From assembly GCA_027490215.1 (NCBI GenBank), contig JAIXYO010000036.1, forward strand, positions 1 through 64,000: DNA of 64,000 bases, read 5' to 3'. The position numbers were made by a program, and so were the translations under genes. The notes beneath the pieces are model-generated. The model made no database searches. It was not told where the DNA came from and worked only from the letters and a program-made list of their open reading frames with translations. Below, piece by piece: positions 50,162 to 62,416 of this stretch. The first letter of the stretch is position 1, and every line of letters starts with the position of its first letter. Source of the DNA: Rubrivivax sp. (lineage in GTDB: Bacteria; Pseudomonadota; Gammaproteobacteria; Burkholderiales; Burkholderiaceae_C).

Positions 50162-50866
50162 TCAGACAGCCCGGCGGATCATCATTTCCTTGATTTTGCC
50201 AATCGCCTTGGTCGGATTCAGACCTTTCGGGCAGACATCAACGCAATTCATGATGGTGTGGCACCTGAACAGTCGGTAAGGATCTTCCAGATTATCCAGA
50301 CGGCCTTCGGTGTCCTGATCGCGGCTGTCGGCAATGAAGCGATACGCCTGCAAGAGTCCTGCCGGGCCGACGAACTTGTCCGGGTTCCACCAGAAGCTGG
50401 GGCAACTGGTCGAGCAGCTGGCGCACAGGATGCATTCATACAGGCCGTTGAGCTCGTCGCGTTCCTCGGGGCTCTGCAGACGTTCCTTTTCCGGCGGGAA
50501 CTCGTCGTTGACCAGGTACGGCTTGATCGAGTTGTACTGCTTGAAGAACTGCGTCATGTCGACGATCAGGTCGCGGATCACCGGCAAGCCAGGAAGCGGC
50601 TTCAGCACCACCACGCCTGGCAGCGTGCGCATGTTGGTCAGGCAGGCCAGCCCGTTCTTGCCGTTGATGTTCATCGCGTCGGAGCCGCAAACGCCTTCGC
50701 GGCACGAGCGGCGGAACGACAGCGTCGGATCGACTGCCTTCAGCTTGTTCAGCGCATCGAGCAACATGCGCTCGCTGCCGTCGAGTTCGACTTCCAGCGT
50801 CTGCATGCGTGGCTTGGTGTCGGTATCAGGGTCGTAGCGGTAGATCTGAAACACGCGCTTGGTCAT
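50162..50866 (-). CDS. sdhB: Succinate dehydrogenase iron-sulfur subunit SdhB
   Basis: A 234-residue subunit carrying three Fe-S centres. Cys55, Cys60 and Cys75 with Asp63 bind the [2Fe-2S] cluster ([12 protein letters not shown]); [16 protein letters not shown] binds the [4Fe-4S], and [17 protein letters not shown] completes it and binds the [3Fe-4S]. It passes electrons from SdhA to ubiquinone at SdhCD. It starts 64 bp after sdhA. Confidence 0.97.
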   Translation of the reverse strand: MTKRVFQIYRYDPDTDTKPRMQTLEVELDGSERMLLDALNKLKAVDPTLSFRRSCREGVCGSDAMNINGKNGLACLTNMRTLPGVVVLKPLPGLPVIRDLIVDMTQFFKQYNSIKPYLVNDEFPPEKERLQSPEERDELNGLYECILCASCSTSCPSFWWNPDKFVGPAGLLQAYRFIADSRDQDTEGRLDNLEDPYRLFRCHTIMNCVDVCPKGLNPTKAIGKIKEMMIRRAV

Positions 50867-50930
50867 GACTGCTCTCCGTCGCGTTGGTGGTGGTAATTCA
50901 ATGGGTGCATATTGATCAGAAGCTGCGCAA

Positions 50931-52751
50931 TCAGAACGTACGCACGACAGGCGGGATCGATTCCGCCGTCAGCGGCTTCAGGTTCACCGGCTTGTAGTCG
51001 AGGCGATTTCCTTCGCTGTACCACAGGGTGTGCTTCAGCCACGCCTTGTCGTTGCGGCCATTCGGGAACTCTGTCGAATTGGCGTAGTCGTCGACCGTGT
51101 GGGCGCCACGGCTTTCGTGGCGCGCGGCGGCTGACACCATCGTCGCCAGCGCGGCCTCGATCAGGTTCTCGACTTCCAGCGCCTCGATGCGCGCGGTGTT
51201 GAACACCTTGGACTTGTCGGCCAGGTGGATGTTCTTGACGCGTTCAGCGAGCTTCTTGATCTCGACCACGCCCGCGTCCATCGACGCCTGCGTGCGGAAC
51301 ACACCGGCATGGCGCTGCATGGACGCGCGGATGTCGTTGGCAACGTTCTGGGCATACTCGCCGCCGGTGCTGGTCTCGTACTTGTTAAGGCGACCCAGCG
51401 TGTAGTCGGCAGCATCGCTCGGCAGCGCCTTGTGGGCCCGCGCTTTCAGCGCACTGTCGACGATGTGGTTGCCAGCCGCACGCCCAAACACCAGCAGATC
51501 GAGCAAGGAATTGGTGCCAAGGCGATTGGCCCCGTGCACACTGACGCAGGCACATTCGCCCACCGCGTACAAGCCCTTGATGATTTCGTTGGGCTGGCCA
51601 TTCTTTGGCGCCACGACCTGACCATGGATGTTCGTCGGAATGCCGCCCATCTGGTAATGGATGGTGGGCACCACCGGGATCGGCTCCCTGGTGATATCGA
51701 CATTGGCGAAGTTGTGCCCGATCTCGTAGACCGAGGGCAGCCGCTTCATGATGGTCTCGGCGCCCAGGTGAGTCATGTCGAGCACCACGTAGTCCTTGTT
51801 GGGACCACAGCCTCGGCCTTCCTTGATCTCCTGGTCCATGCAGCGCGAAACGAAATCGCGCGGCGCCAGATCCTTCAGCGTCGGCGCATAGCGCTCCATG
51901 AAACGTTCACCATTGGCATTGCGAAGGATCGCACCTTCGCCGCGGCAGCCTTCGGTCAGCAGTACACCAGCGCCGGCAACGCCGGTCGGGTGGAACTGCC
52001 AGAATTCCATGTCCTCCAGCGGAATGCCGGCTCGGGCGGCCATGCCCAGCCCGTCGCCGGTGTTGATGAAGGCATTGGTCGACGCCGCGAAGATGCGCCC
52101 CGCGCCGCCGGTGGCCATCAGCGTGACCTTGGCTTCGAGGATGTGCACCTCGCCAGTTTCCATCTCCAGCGCGGTCACGCCGACCACATCGCCGTCGGCA
52201 TCACGGATCAGGTCGAGCGCCATCCATTCGACGAAGAAATTGGTGCGCGCCTTGACGTTCTGCTGATACAGCGTGTGCAGCATCGCGTGGCCTGTGCGGT
52301 CGGCTGCGGCGCAGGCGCGCTGCACCGGCTTTTCCCCGTAGTTGGCAGTGTGACCGCCGAAGGGGCGCTGGTAGATCGTGCCGTCCGGGTTGCGGTCGAA
52401 CGGCATGCCGAAGTGTTCGAGTTCGTAGACGACTTTTGGCGCCTCGCGGCACATGAACTCGATGGCGTCCTGGTCGCCCAGCCAGTCGCTGCCCTTGACG
52501 GTGTCGTAGAAGTGGTAGTGCCAGTTGTCCTCGGACATGTTGCCCAGGCTCGCACCGATACCGCCTTGCGCAGCCACGGTGTGCGAACGCGTCGGGAACA
52601 CCTTCGACAACACCGCGACATTCAGGCCGGCGCGCGCGAGTTGCAGCGACGCCCGCATGCCGGAGCCGCCGGCGCCGACGATCACCACATCAAACTTGCG
52701 CTTCGGAATCGACGAACTCAGCGCACTCATTCCAGACGAACCAACTTGCAT
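50931..52751 (-). CDS. sdhA: Succinate dehydrogenase flavoprotein subunit SdhA
   Basis: A 606-residue subunit that oxidises succinate. [18 protein letters not shown] binds FAD and His57 in [11 protein letters not shown] is the covalent flavin site. [22 protein letters not shown] and [14 protein letters not shown] are substrate-site motifs. The ATG at 52751 shares one base with the TGA of sdhD (TGATG), with GAGG five bases upstream; the ATG at 52730 is an alternative. The long upstream frame only shadows sdhD. Confidence 0.96.
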   Translation of the reverse strand: MQVGSSGMSALSSSIPKRKFDVVIVGAGGSGMRASLQLARAGLNVAVLSKVFPTRSHTVAAQGGIGASLGNMSEDNWHYHFYDTVKGSDWLGDQDAIEFMCREAPKVVYELEHFGMPFDRNPDGTIYQRPFGGHTANYGEKPVQRACAAADRTGHAMLHTLYQQNVKARTNFFVEWMALDLIRDADGDVVGVTALEMETGEVHILEAKVTLMATGGAGRIFAASTNAFINTGDGLGMAARAGIPLEDMEFWQFHPTGVAGAGVLLTEGCRGEGAILRNANGERFMERYAPTLKDLAPRDFVSRCMDQEIKEGRGCGPNKDYVVLDMTHLGAETIMKRLPSVYEIGHNFANVDITREPIPVVPTIHYQMGGIPTNIHGQVVAPKNGQPNEIIKGLYAVGECACVSVHGANRLGTNSLLDLLVFGRAAGNHIVDSALKARAHKALPSDAADYTLGRLNKYETSTGGEYAQNVANDIRASMQRHAGVFRTQASMDAGVVEIKKLAERVKNIHLADKSKVFNTARIEALEVENLIEAALATMVSAAARHESRGAHTVDDYANSTEFPNGRNDKAWLKHTLWYSEGNRLDYKPVNLKPLTAESIPPVVRTF

Positions 52752-53113
52752 CACAGCCTCCACAGCACTTGGATTGCCCAGCCCGCACACCCCACCAACC
52801 AGGCGATGGTGAATACCTGCAAAGCGAGACGAATACCTACCGGCTTGACGTAGTCCATCCAGACGTCGCGCATGCCCACCCACACGTGGTACAGCAGCGA
52901 CACGATGACGACGAAGGTCAGCACCTTCATCCACTGGGTCGCAAAGATGCCGGCCCATTTGTCGTAGCCCATTTCACCGGGCAACAGCACCTGCACGATG
53001 ACCACGATGGTGAACAGCGCCATCAGGCAGGCGGTCACCCGCTGCGACAGCCAGTCGCGCAAGCCGTAGTGGGCACCGACGACGATGCGCTTCGATCCGA
53101 AATTCTGTGCCAT
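52751..53113 (-). CDS. sdhD: Succinate dehydrogenase membrane anchor SdhD
   Basis: A 120-residue protein with three membrane helices. RIVVGAHYGLRDWLSQRVTA opens it, and LLYHVWVGMRDVWMDYVKP holds the conserved histidine and aspartate near haem b and the quinone site. It sits 11 bp after sdhC and overlaps sdhA by one base. Confidence 0.94.
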   Translation of the reverse strand: MAQNFGSKRIVVGAHYGLRDWLSQRVTACLMALFTIVVIVQVLLPGEMGYDKWAGIFATQWMKVLTFVVIVSLLYHVWVGMRDVWMDYVKPVGIRLALQVFTIAWLVGCAGWAIQVLWRL

Positions 53114-53124
53114 GGGTCGGGTAG

Positions 53125-53547
53125 TCAGAAAAAGAGCTTGGCGCCCAGCAGCACCGTCAGCACGACGCTGAGGCTGAGGGTTGCCAGTGCGGAGCTGTGG
53201 CCGAATTCCTTGGTCACAGCGTGTGTCATGTCCATCCAGAGATGGCGAAGGCCGGCGATGAAGTGGTGCAGGAAGGCCCAGATCAGCCCCAGCGCGATCA
53301 GCTTGAAAAGCACGCCGGGGAAGGGTCCCGCACCGTAGGCAAACACCGAGGTGAATGAGGCGTAGCTGATCTCGGATGTGACGCTGGCGTCGAACATCCA
53401 GATGATGAACGGCATCAGCAAGAACATGCCGACGCCGCTGACGCGGTGCAGGATCGACACGATGCCTGCCGGCGGCAGCCGGTATTTGACGATCTGGCTG
53501 ACGTGGATGTTGCGGTGGGTAGGCCGCGGCTTCAGGGTGTCTGACAT
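53125..53547 (-). CDS. sdhC: Succinate dehydrogenase cytochrome b556 subunit SdhC
   Basis: A 140-residue, three-helix membrane subunit. RPTHRNIHVSQIVKYRLPPAG and SILHRVSGVGMF are the family start, and FLHHFIAGLRHLWMD near residue 95 carries the haem-ligand histidine. The ATG at 53547 is chosen over the longer open frame because MSDTLKPRP matches the family start. It is the first gene of sdhCDAB-sdhE-gltA, 123 bp downstream of gntR. Confidence 0.93.
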   Translation of the reverse strand: MSDTLKPRPTHRNIHVSQIVKYRLPPAGIVSILHRVSGVGMFLLMPFIIWMFDASVTSEISYASFTSVFAYGAGPFPGVLFKLIALGLIWAFLHHFIAGLRHLWMDMTHAVTKEFGHSSALATLSLSVVLTVLLGAKLFF

Positions 53548-53604
53548 CTCCAACTTTCTCTTGTGCGCTCGAAAGGGCATGGGGAGTTTATTGCAATGCA
53601 ACAA

Positions 53605-53656
53605 GCGGGAATCCCGCGTGCCTGGCGAGCTGCCGTGCGGGAGCAGGGCAGCTCGC
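53605..53656. promoter_or_regulatory. Two hairpins in the gntR-sdhC gap
   Basis: A perfect 10-bp inverted repeat (GCGAGCTGCC at 53625-53634 with GGCAGCTCGC at 53647-53656, loop of 12) is followed toward sdhC by the palindrome GCGGGAATCCCGC at 53605-53617. Neither has a T-run on the minus strand. Beyond them TTGCATTGCAA and an AT-rich TAAACT lie near the probable sdhC promoter. They may weaken read-through from gntR or bind a regulator. Confidence 0.45.
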
Positions 53657-53670
53657 TGGGTCAGCAAGCA

Positions 53671-54456
53671 TCAACTGAGTGCATTTCGATAGTGATAACC
53701 CGTGGTGTTGTACAGGCCGTGACGCAATTCGACTGGCTTGTCGTCGTAAGTGAAGGACAGACGCTCAACGCTGAGCAGCGGGTGCCCGATCTCAACGCCC
53801 AAGGCAGGCGCTGACACCCCATCCGCCGCGACGGCACGGATTTTTTCATCAGCGCGGATCATGTGCACGCCGAACTCGCTCTCAAAGAGGCCGTACATCG
53901 GCCCTTTGTAGCCGCTGAGCCGTTCGGCGGTCAGCCCTTTGAACAATTGCCCTGGCAGCCAGATATCGTCGAACACAACGGGTGCCGCATTGAAGGTCAG
54001 CACGCGCCGAGCATTGATCACCGCGTCGCCGGGCTTCAGCGCCAGCGAGCGCGCCACATCGGCCGGAGAGCGCAGCCGGCGACAGTCGATGAAGCGGCGT
54101 TGCACCCTCCCGGCATCCTCGCCGTCGGGCATCAGACGCAAAAAACGGTACTGGTTCTTCTGCTCGGCATGCGTGGCGACGAAGGTGCCCTTGCCCTGGC
54201 GACGCACCAGCAGGTTCTCGGCAGACAGTTCATCGATCGCCTTGCGCACCGTGCCCTGGCTCACCTTGAAGCGCGCTGCCAGCTCCATCTCACTGGGAAT
54301 CGCTTCGCCCGGGCGCCATTCCCCGATGCGCAGGCTGCGCGTCATCAGCGTCTTGATCTGCTGGTACAGCGGGCTGAAGGCAGGGGGCGCGCTGTCGTCC
54401 GCACGGGCCACGGCGGCCCGGGGTAGCTCGGTGGCAGGAACGGCGGAGCTAGGCAT
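53671..54456 (-). CDS. GntR family transcriptional regulator (UTRA/HutC type)
   Basis: A 261-residue regulator. The winged-helix domain lies at about 28-95 (PLYQQIKTLMTRSLRIGEWRPGEAIPSEMELAARF...VSQGTVRKAIDEL), and the C-terminal UTRA effector domain ends in SFTYDDKPVELRHGLYNT, the HutC-subfamily signature. The ATG at 54456 removes the upstream frame that shadows mdh. It is divergent from mdh and lies upstream of the sdh-gltA genes on the same strand, so control of TCA-cycle genes is likely; the effector is unknown, though UTRA domains usually bind small metabolites. A candidate operator is at 54520-54531. Confidence 0.9.
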   Translation of the reverse strand: MPSSAVPATELPRAAVARADDSAPPAFSPLYQQIKTLMTRSLRIGEWRPGEAIPSEMELAARFKVSQGTVRKAIDELSAENLLVRRQGKGTFVATHAEQKNQYRFLRLMPDGEDAGRVQRRFIDCRRLRSPADVARSLALKPGDAVINARRVLTFNAAPVVFDDIWLPGQLFKGLTAERLSGYKGPMYGLFESEFGVHMIRADEKIRAVAADGVSAPALGVEIGHPLLSVERLSFTYDDKPVELRHGLYNTTGYHYRNALS

Positions 54457-54519
54457 GGCGGGATTGCAGCACAGGAACTGCGGGATCGTCCAGCCAATAC
54501 CGTTGATTTTCGTCAGACA

Positions 54520-54531
54520 TCTTATGTAAGA
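54520..54531. promoter_or_regulatory. Candidate GntR operator
   Basis: TCTTA-TG-TAAGA is a 12-base near-palindrome with perfect 5-base arms, 11 bases upstream of the mdh -35 box. A shared ACAT/ATGT symmetry overlaps it. Its position suits a site controlling both divergent genes. The HutC-type consensus is only loosely matched. Confidence 0.35.
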
Positions 54532-54541
54532 CACAGGACTT

Positions 54542-54570
54542 TTGACCTGCCACGGGTTAAAACCTACACT
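54542..54570 (+). promoter_or_regulatory. Predicted sigma70 promoter of mdh
   Basis: TTGACC at 54542-54547 and TACACT at 54565-54570 are exactly 17 bases apart. The expected start near 54577 leaves a leader of about 100 bases before the mdh ATG at 54679. Confidence 0.6.
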
Positions 54571-54678
54571 TGGCCAGTCGCGTGAATACAATTTCTTCGC
54601 ACCGCAACGCGCTGGCTGTTGCGCAGTCTCAGCGCCCCCTTGATCCCGTTTACGTCCCTCTACCTCCCGGAGATTCAC

Positions 54679-55665
54679 ATGAGCAAGTCCCCAGTTCGCG
54701 TTGCCGTCACCGGCGCTGCAGGCCAAATCGGCTACGCCCTGCTGTTTCGCATCGCCTCTGGAGAAATGCTCGGCAAGGACCAGCCGGTGATCCTTCAGTT
54801 GCTGGAGATTCCAGACGAGAAGGCCCAGAACGCGCTGAAGGGCGTGATCATGGAACTCGACGACTGCGCCTTCCCGCTGCTGGCCGGCATCGAGGCGCAC
54901 AGCGACCCCGTGGCAGCGTTCAAGGACACCGACTACGCCTTGCTGGTCGGCGCTCGCCCACGCGGACCGGGCATGGAGCGCTCCGACCTGCTGGCGGCCA
55001 ACGCACAGATCTTCACCGCACAGGGCAAGGCGCTGAATACCTCGGCCTCGCGCAACGTCAAGGTGCTGGTGGTCGGCAACCCGGCCAACACCAACGCCTA
55101 CATCGCGATGAAGAGCGCGCCCGATCTGCCGGCCAAGAATTTCACCGCGATGCTGCGCCTGGACCACAACCGCGCCGCCTCGCAGATTGCCGCGAAGACG
55201 GGCAAGCCAGTGTCGAGCATCGAGAAACTGGCCGTCTGGGGCAACCACTCGCCAACGATGTACGCCGACTACCGCTTCGCCACCATCGGCGGCCAGTCGG
55301 TCAAGGCGATGATCAACGACGACGTCTGGAACAAGGACACGTTCCTGCCCACCGTGGGCAAGCGCGGCGCAGCGATCATCGCTGCACGTGGCGTGTCATC
55401 GGCTGCCTCTGCGGCCAATGCCGCCATCGACCACATGCGCGACTGGGCGCTGGGCACCAATGGCAAGTGGGTCACGATGGGTGTTGCTTCGAACGGCGAA
55501 TATGGCATTCCGAAGGGCGTGATGTTCGGCTACCCGGTCACTACCGCGGGCGGTGAATACAAGATCGTCGAAGGCCTCGAGATCGACGCCTTCAGCCAGG
55601 AGCGCATCAACATCACGCTGAAGGAACTGACCGACGAGCAGGACGGCGTCAAGCATCTGCTTTGA
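54679..55665 (+). CDS. mdh: Malate dehydrogenase Mdh
   Basis: A 328-residue NAD-dependent malate dehydrogenase of the cytosolic-type clade. [19 protein letters not shown] binds NAD; Asp162, Arg165 and His190 ([20 protein letters not shown]) are the catalytic set, and [15 protein letters not shown] is the mobile substrate loop. The start ATG at 54679 has GGAG seven bases upstream. It is the first gene on the plus strand after the divergent gntR and ends at a strong terminator. Confidence 0.97.
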   Translation: MSKSPVRVAVTGAAGQIGYALLFRIASGEMLGKDQPVILQLLEIPDEKAQNALKGVIMELDDCAFPLLAGIEAHSDPVAAFKDTDYALLVGARPRGPGMERSDLLAANAQIFTAQGKALNTSASRNVKVLVVGNPANTNAYIAMKSAPDLPAKNFTAMLRLDHNRAASQIAAKTGKPVSSIEKLAVWGNHSPTMYADYRFATIGGQSVKAMINDDVWNKDTFLPTVGKRGAAIIAARGVSSAASAANAAIDHMRDWALGTNGKWVTMGVASNGEYGIPKGVMFGYPVTTAGGEYKIVEGLEIDAFSQERINITLKELTDEQDGVKHLL

Positions 55666-55700
55666 TCCCCGCTCCTGTTTGCAGCATGCGCGATGCGCAG

Positions 55701-55734
55701 AAAGCCGGCCACCGCTGCGGAGGCCGGCTTTTTT
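55701..55734 (+). terminator. Intrinsic terminator of mdh
   Basis: AAAGCCGGCC and GGCCGGCTTT form a 10-bp stem around an 11-base loop followed by TTTTTT, ending 34 to 69 bases after the mdh stop. Confidence 0.85.
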
Positions 55735-55782
55735 CATGCGGCGCACTCATCCACCGATCTTCCTGACCTCGCGGATTCATCC

Positions 55783-56322
55783 ATGGCCTCGTTTTCCTCA
55801 CTGCTCGTCGGCCTGAATCTGGCCGCCCTGATGGTTGCGCCGGCCGCTTTTGCGGCCGATACGGCTCAAACCACGCCTTCGCCCGCGCGCAAGCCGGCCA
55901 AGGTCGTCGCAAAGCCGAAAGCCGTCGCCGCCCCGGTGGAAGTCGTACCGGAGCCCGCCACACCAGAGCAGATCAGCGCGTCGGAGCGGGTCTACTACGG
56001 CGAGTACGAGTGCGACTTCCAGCAGGTCGTCCACATCTCGGCCAGTGAGCGACATCCCTCTTACGTCGACTTGCGATTCGCCAAGAACCGCTACCTGATG
56101 AAGCCTGTCGTGTCGTCCACCGGCGCCATCCGGCTTGAGGACGTCAGGGGCCAGACACTGATGATCCAGATCGCCAGCAAATCGATGCTGATGAACGTGA
56201 AGACCGGCACCCGCCTGGTCGACGCCTGCGTCAGCCACAGCCAGCGTGTCGCCCTGGAATCGACCAAGGCCGTGGCTGCCCCAGCGGCAGATGGCGGCCT
56301 GCTGACAGCGCCACGCCCCTGA
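55783..56322 (+). CDS. Secreted protein of unknown function
   Basis: A 179-residue protein with a signal peptide (LVGLNLAALMVAPAAFAAD, cleavage after AFA at about 27). A lysine/proline/alanine-rich linker runs to about residue 60. The folded part, about 64-150, begins SERVYYGEYECDF and contains VDLRFAKNRYLMKPVVSSTGAIRLED and QIASKSMLMNVKTGTRLVDAC, with one cysteine near each end that could pair. The layout of two framing cysteines around short strands recalls MliC-type lysozyme inhibitors, but the key motifs do not match well enough to assign it. It has its own position after the mdh terminator and lies 90 bp before acnB, so it may be co-transcribed with acnB. Confidence 0.75.
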   Translation: MASFSSLLVGLNLAALMVAPAAFAADTAQTTPSPARKPAKVVAKPKAVAAPVEVVPEPATPEQISASERVYYGEYECDFQQVVHISASERHPSYVDLRFAKNRYLMKPVVSSTGAIRLEDVRGQTLMIQIASKSMLMNVKTGTRLVDACVSHSQRVALESTKAVAAPAADGGLLTAPRP

Positions 56323-56412
56323 GTGACACGACCGTGGTGCGTTGCTGCCGGTCACCGACTGCCAAAAGCCACACCACTTGCATCCTCATCAACTTTCCGA
56401 AGGAGCCCCACC

Positions 56413-59016
56413 ATGCTTGAAGCCTATCGCCTCCACGTCGCCGAGCGCGCCGCCCTGGGTATCCCGCCGCTGCCACTGTCGGCGGCACAAACCAGCCAGC
56501 TGATCGAGCAGTTGAAGGCCCCGCCTGCCGGAGAAGAGAAGGTACTGATCGAACTGATCACGCACCGCGTACCGGCCGGCGTCGACGACGCCGCACGGGT
56601 CAAGGCCAGCTACCTGGCGGCCGTCGCGCATGGCACCGAAAAGTGCGCGCTGATCAGCCCCGAAACCGCGACCCAGCTGCTGGGCACGATGCTCGGTGGC
56701 TACAACATCAGCCCACTGATCGACCTGCTCGACAGCCCGACGGTCGGCGCCGTAGCGGCTGAAGGCCTGAAGAAGACGCTGCTGATGTTCGACCAGTTCC
56801 ACGACGTGAAGGACAAGGCCGATCAGGGCAATGCCCACGCCAAAGCGGTGCTGCAAAGCTGGGCCGATGCGGAGTGGTTCACCTCGCGGCCCGAGGTGCC
56901 GAAATCGATCACCGTGGCGATCTTCAAGGTCACCGGCGAAACCAACACCGACGACCTGTCGCCTGCGCCCGACGCCTGGAGCCGCCCCGACATCCCTCTG
57001 CATGCGCTGGCGATGCTGAAGAACGCGCGCCCGGGCATCACGCCGGAAGAAGACGGCAAGCGCGGACCCGTGCAGTTCATCGAAGAGCTTCGAGCCAAAG
57101 GCAACCTCGTCGCCTACGTGGGCGACGTGGTCGGCACCGGCTCCAGCCGCAAGTCGGCCACCAACTCGGTGCTGTGGTTCACCGGCGAAGACATTCCCTT
57201 CGTGCCGAACAAGCGTTTCGGGGGCGTGTGCCTCGGCGCCAAGATCGCGCCGATTTTCTACAACACGATGGAAGACGCCGGCGCGCTGCCGATCGAGCTT
57301 GACGTGAACCAGATGAACATGGGCGACGTGGTCGAGTTGCGCCCCTACGAAGGCAAGGCGCTGAAAGACGGCCAAGTGATCGCCGAATTCAAGGTCAAGA
57401 GCGAGGTGCTGTTCGACGAGGTGCGCGCTGGCGGCCGCATCCCGCTGATCATCGGCCGCGGCCTGACCGCCAAGGCGCGTGAAGCGCTGGGCCTGCCGGT
57501 CAGCACGCTGTTCCGCCTGCCGCAGAACCCGGCCGACACCAAGAAGGGTTTCAGCCTCGGTCAGAAGATGGTCGGCAAGGCCTGCGGTCTGCCGATCGTC
57601 AACGGTCAGCAGGTCGGCGTGCGCCCCGGCACCTATTGCGAGCCACGCATGACCTCGGTCGGCTCACAGGACACCACCGGTCCGATGACCCGCGACGAGC
57701 TGAAAGACCTGGCCTGCCTCGGCTTCAGCGCCGACCTGGTGATGCAGTCGTTCTGCCACACCGCGGCGTACCCGAAGCCGGTCGACGTGAAGATGCACCA
57801 CGAACTGCCGGACTTCATCAGCCACCGTGGTGGCATCGCCTTGCGCCCGGGCGATGGCGTGATCCACAGCTGGCTCAACCGCTTCCTGCTGCCCGACACC
57901 GTGGGCACGGGCGGCGACAGCCACACCCGCTTCCCGATCGGAATCAGCTTCCCTGCCGGCTCCGGCCTGGTGGCTTTTGCCGCCGCCACCGGCGTGATGC
58001 CGCTGGACATGCCCGAGAGCGTGCTGGTCCGCTTCAAGGGCACGATGCAACCCGGCGTCACGCTGCGCGACCTGGTCAACGCCATCCCGCTGTACGCGAT
58101 CAAGGCCGGTCTTTTGACCGTCGAGAAGAAAGGCAAGAAGAACATCTTCAGCGGCCGCATCCTCGAGATCGAAGGCCTGCCTGATCTGAAGGTGGAGCAG
58201 GCCTTCGAGCTGAGCGACGCCTCGGCCGAACGCAGCGCGGCGGGCTGCACCGTGCACCTGAACAAGGAGCCGATCATCGAGTACATCCACAGCAACATCA
58301 CGCTGATGAAGTGGATGATCTCCGAGGGCTATGCCGACCCCCGCACGCTGGCCCGCCGCATCGCCGCACAGGAAGCGTGGCTCGCCGACCCGCAACTGCT
58401 GAAGGGCGACGCCGACGCCGAGTACGCCGCGGTGATCGACATCGATCTGGCCGACATCCACGAGCCCATCGTCGCCTGCCCGAACGACCCGGACGACGTG
58501 AAGACGCTGTCCGATGTGGCCGGCGCGGTGATCGACGAGGTGTTCATCGGCAGCTGCATGACCAACATCGGCCACTTCCGCGCGGCCAGCAAGCTGCTGG
58601 AAAACAAGCGCGACATCCCCGTCAAGCTGTGGGTCGCGCCGCCCACGAAGATGGACGCGAAGAAGCTCAGCGACGAAGGCCACTACGGTGTGCTGGGCAG
58701 CGCTGGCGCACGCATGGAAATGCCGGGTTGCAGCCTGTGCATGGGCAACCAGGCGCAGGTCAAGGAAGGCGCGACGGTGTTCTCCACCAGCACCCGCAAC
58801 TTCCCGAACCGCCTGGGCAAGAACAGCAACGTCTACCTCGGCTCCGCCGAGCTGGCGGCCATCTGCTCGAAGCTCGGCCGAATCCCGACCCGCGAGGAAT
58901 ACCTGAAAGACATGGGTGTGCTGACCGCCGCCAGCGACAAGGTCTACCAGTACCTGAACTTCGACAAGATCGAGGAGTTCACCGACGCAGCGGAGAAGGT
59001 GCCGGCATCGGCTTGA
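56413..59016 (+). CDS. acnB: Aconitate hydratase B (AcnB)
   Basis: An 867-residue TCA-cycle aconitase of the B type, with an N-terminal HEAT-like domain, the swivel domain ([21 protein letters not shown]) placed second, and the [4Fe-4S] catalytic core: [38 protein letters not shown] and [11 protein letters not shown] hold the cluster cysteines and active-site residues. The ATG at 56413 has AGGAG at about 13 bases. A terminator follows at 59035. The residue order (swivel first) separates it from AcnA. Confidence 0.97.
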   Translation: MLEAYRLHVAERAALGIPPLPLSAAQTSQLIEQLKAPPAGEEKVLIELITHRVPAGVDDAARVKASYLAAVAHGTEKCALISPETATQLLGTMLGGYNISPLIDLLDSPTVGAVAAEGLKKTLLMFDQFHDVKDKADQGNAHAKAVLQSWADAEWFTSRPEVPKSITVAIFKVTGETNTDDLSPAPDAWSRPDIPLHALAMLKNARPGITPEEDGKRGPVQFIEELRAKGNLVAYVGDVVGTGSSRKSATNSVLWFTGEDIPFVPNKRFGGVCLGAKIAPIFYNTMEDAGALPIELDVNQMNMGDVVELRPYEGKALKDGQVIAEFKVKSEVLFDEVRAGGRIPLIIGRGLTAKAREALGLPVSTLFRLPQNPADTKKGFSLGQKMVGKACGLPIVNGQQVGVRPGTYCEPRMTSVGSQDTTGPMTRDELKDLACLGFSADLVMQSFCHTAAYPKPVDVKMHHELPDFISHRGGIALRPGDGVIHSWLNRFLLPDTVGTGGDSHTRFPIGISFPAGSGLVAFAAATGVMPLDMPESVLVRFKGTMQPGVTLRDLVNAIPLYAIKAGLLTVEKKGKKNIFSGRILEIEGLPDLKVEQAFELSDASAERSAAGCTVHLNKEPIIEYIHSNITLMKWMISEGYADPRTLARRIAAQEAWLADPQLLKGDADAEYAAVIDIDLADIHEPIVACPNDPDDVKTLSDVAGAVIDEVFIGSCMTNIGHFRAASKLLENKRDIPVKLWVAPPTKMDAKKLSDEGHYGVLGSAGARMEMPGCSLCMGNQAQVKEGATVFSTSTRNFPNRLGKNSNVYLGSAELAAICSKLGRIPTREEYLKDMGVLTAASDKVYQYLNFDKIEEFTDAAEKVPASA

Positions 59017-59034
59017 TCAGTCGTTGGTAAACGA

Positions 59035-59059
59035 AAAGGCCCGCCTCAAGCGGGCCTTT
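59035..59059 (+). terminator. Intrinsic terminator between acnB and ligA
   Basis: AAAGGCCCGC and GCGGGCCTTT form a perfect 10-bp stem around CTCAA. The symmetrical A and T flanks allow it to act for convergent acnB and ligA alike. Confidence 0.8.
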
Positions 59060-59095
59060 ACCGTGGCGCTGCGCGCTGATGCGCGGCATTGCGAA

Positions 59096-62346
<3,251 letters not shown>

Positions 62347-62416
62347 CGGGGCACCCTTCGCACTGCGTGCTGTTCCGCCAAGCGGGAGCCAGAGGCCTTG
62401 GGGCGGCCCGGCGGTC

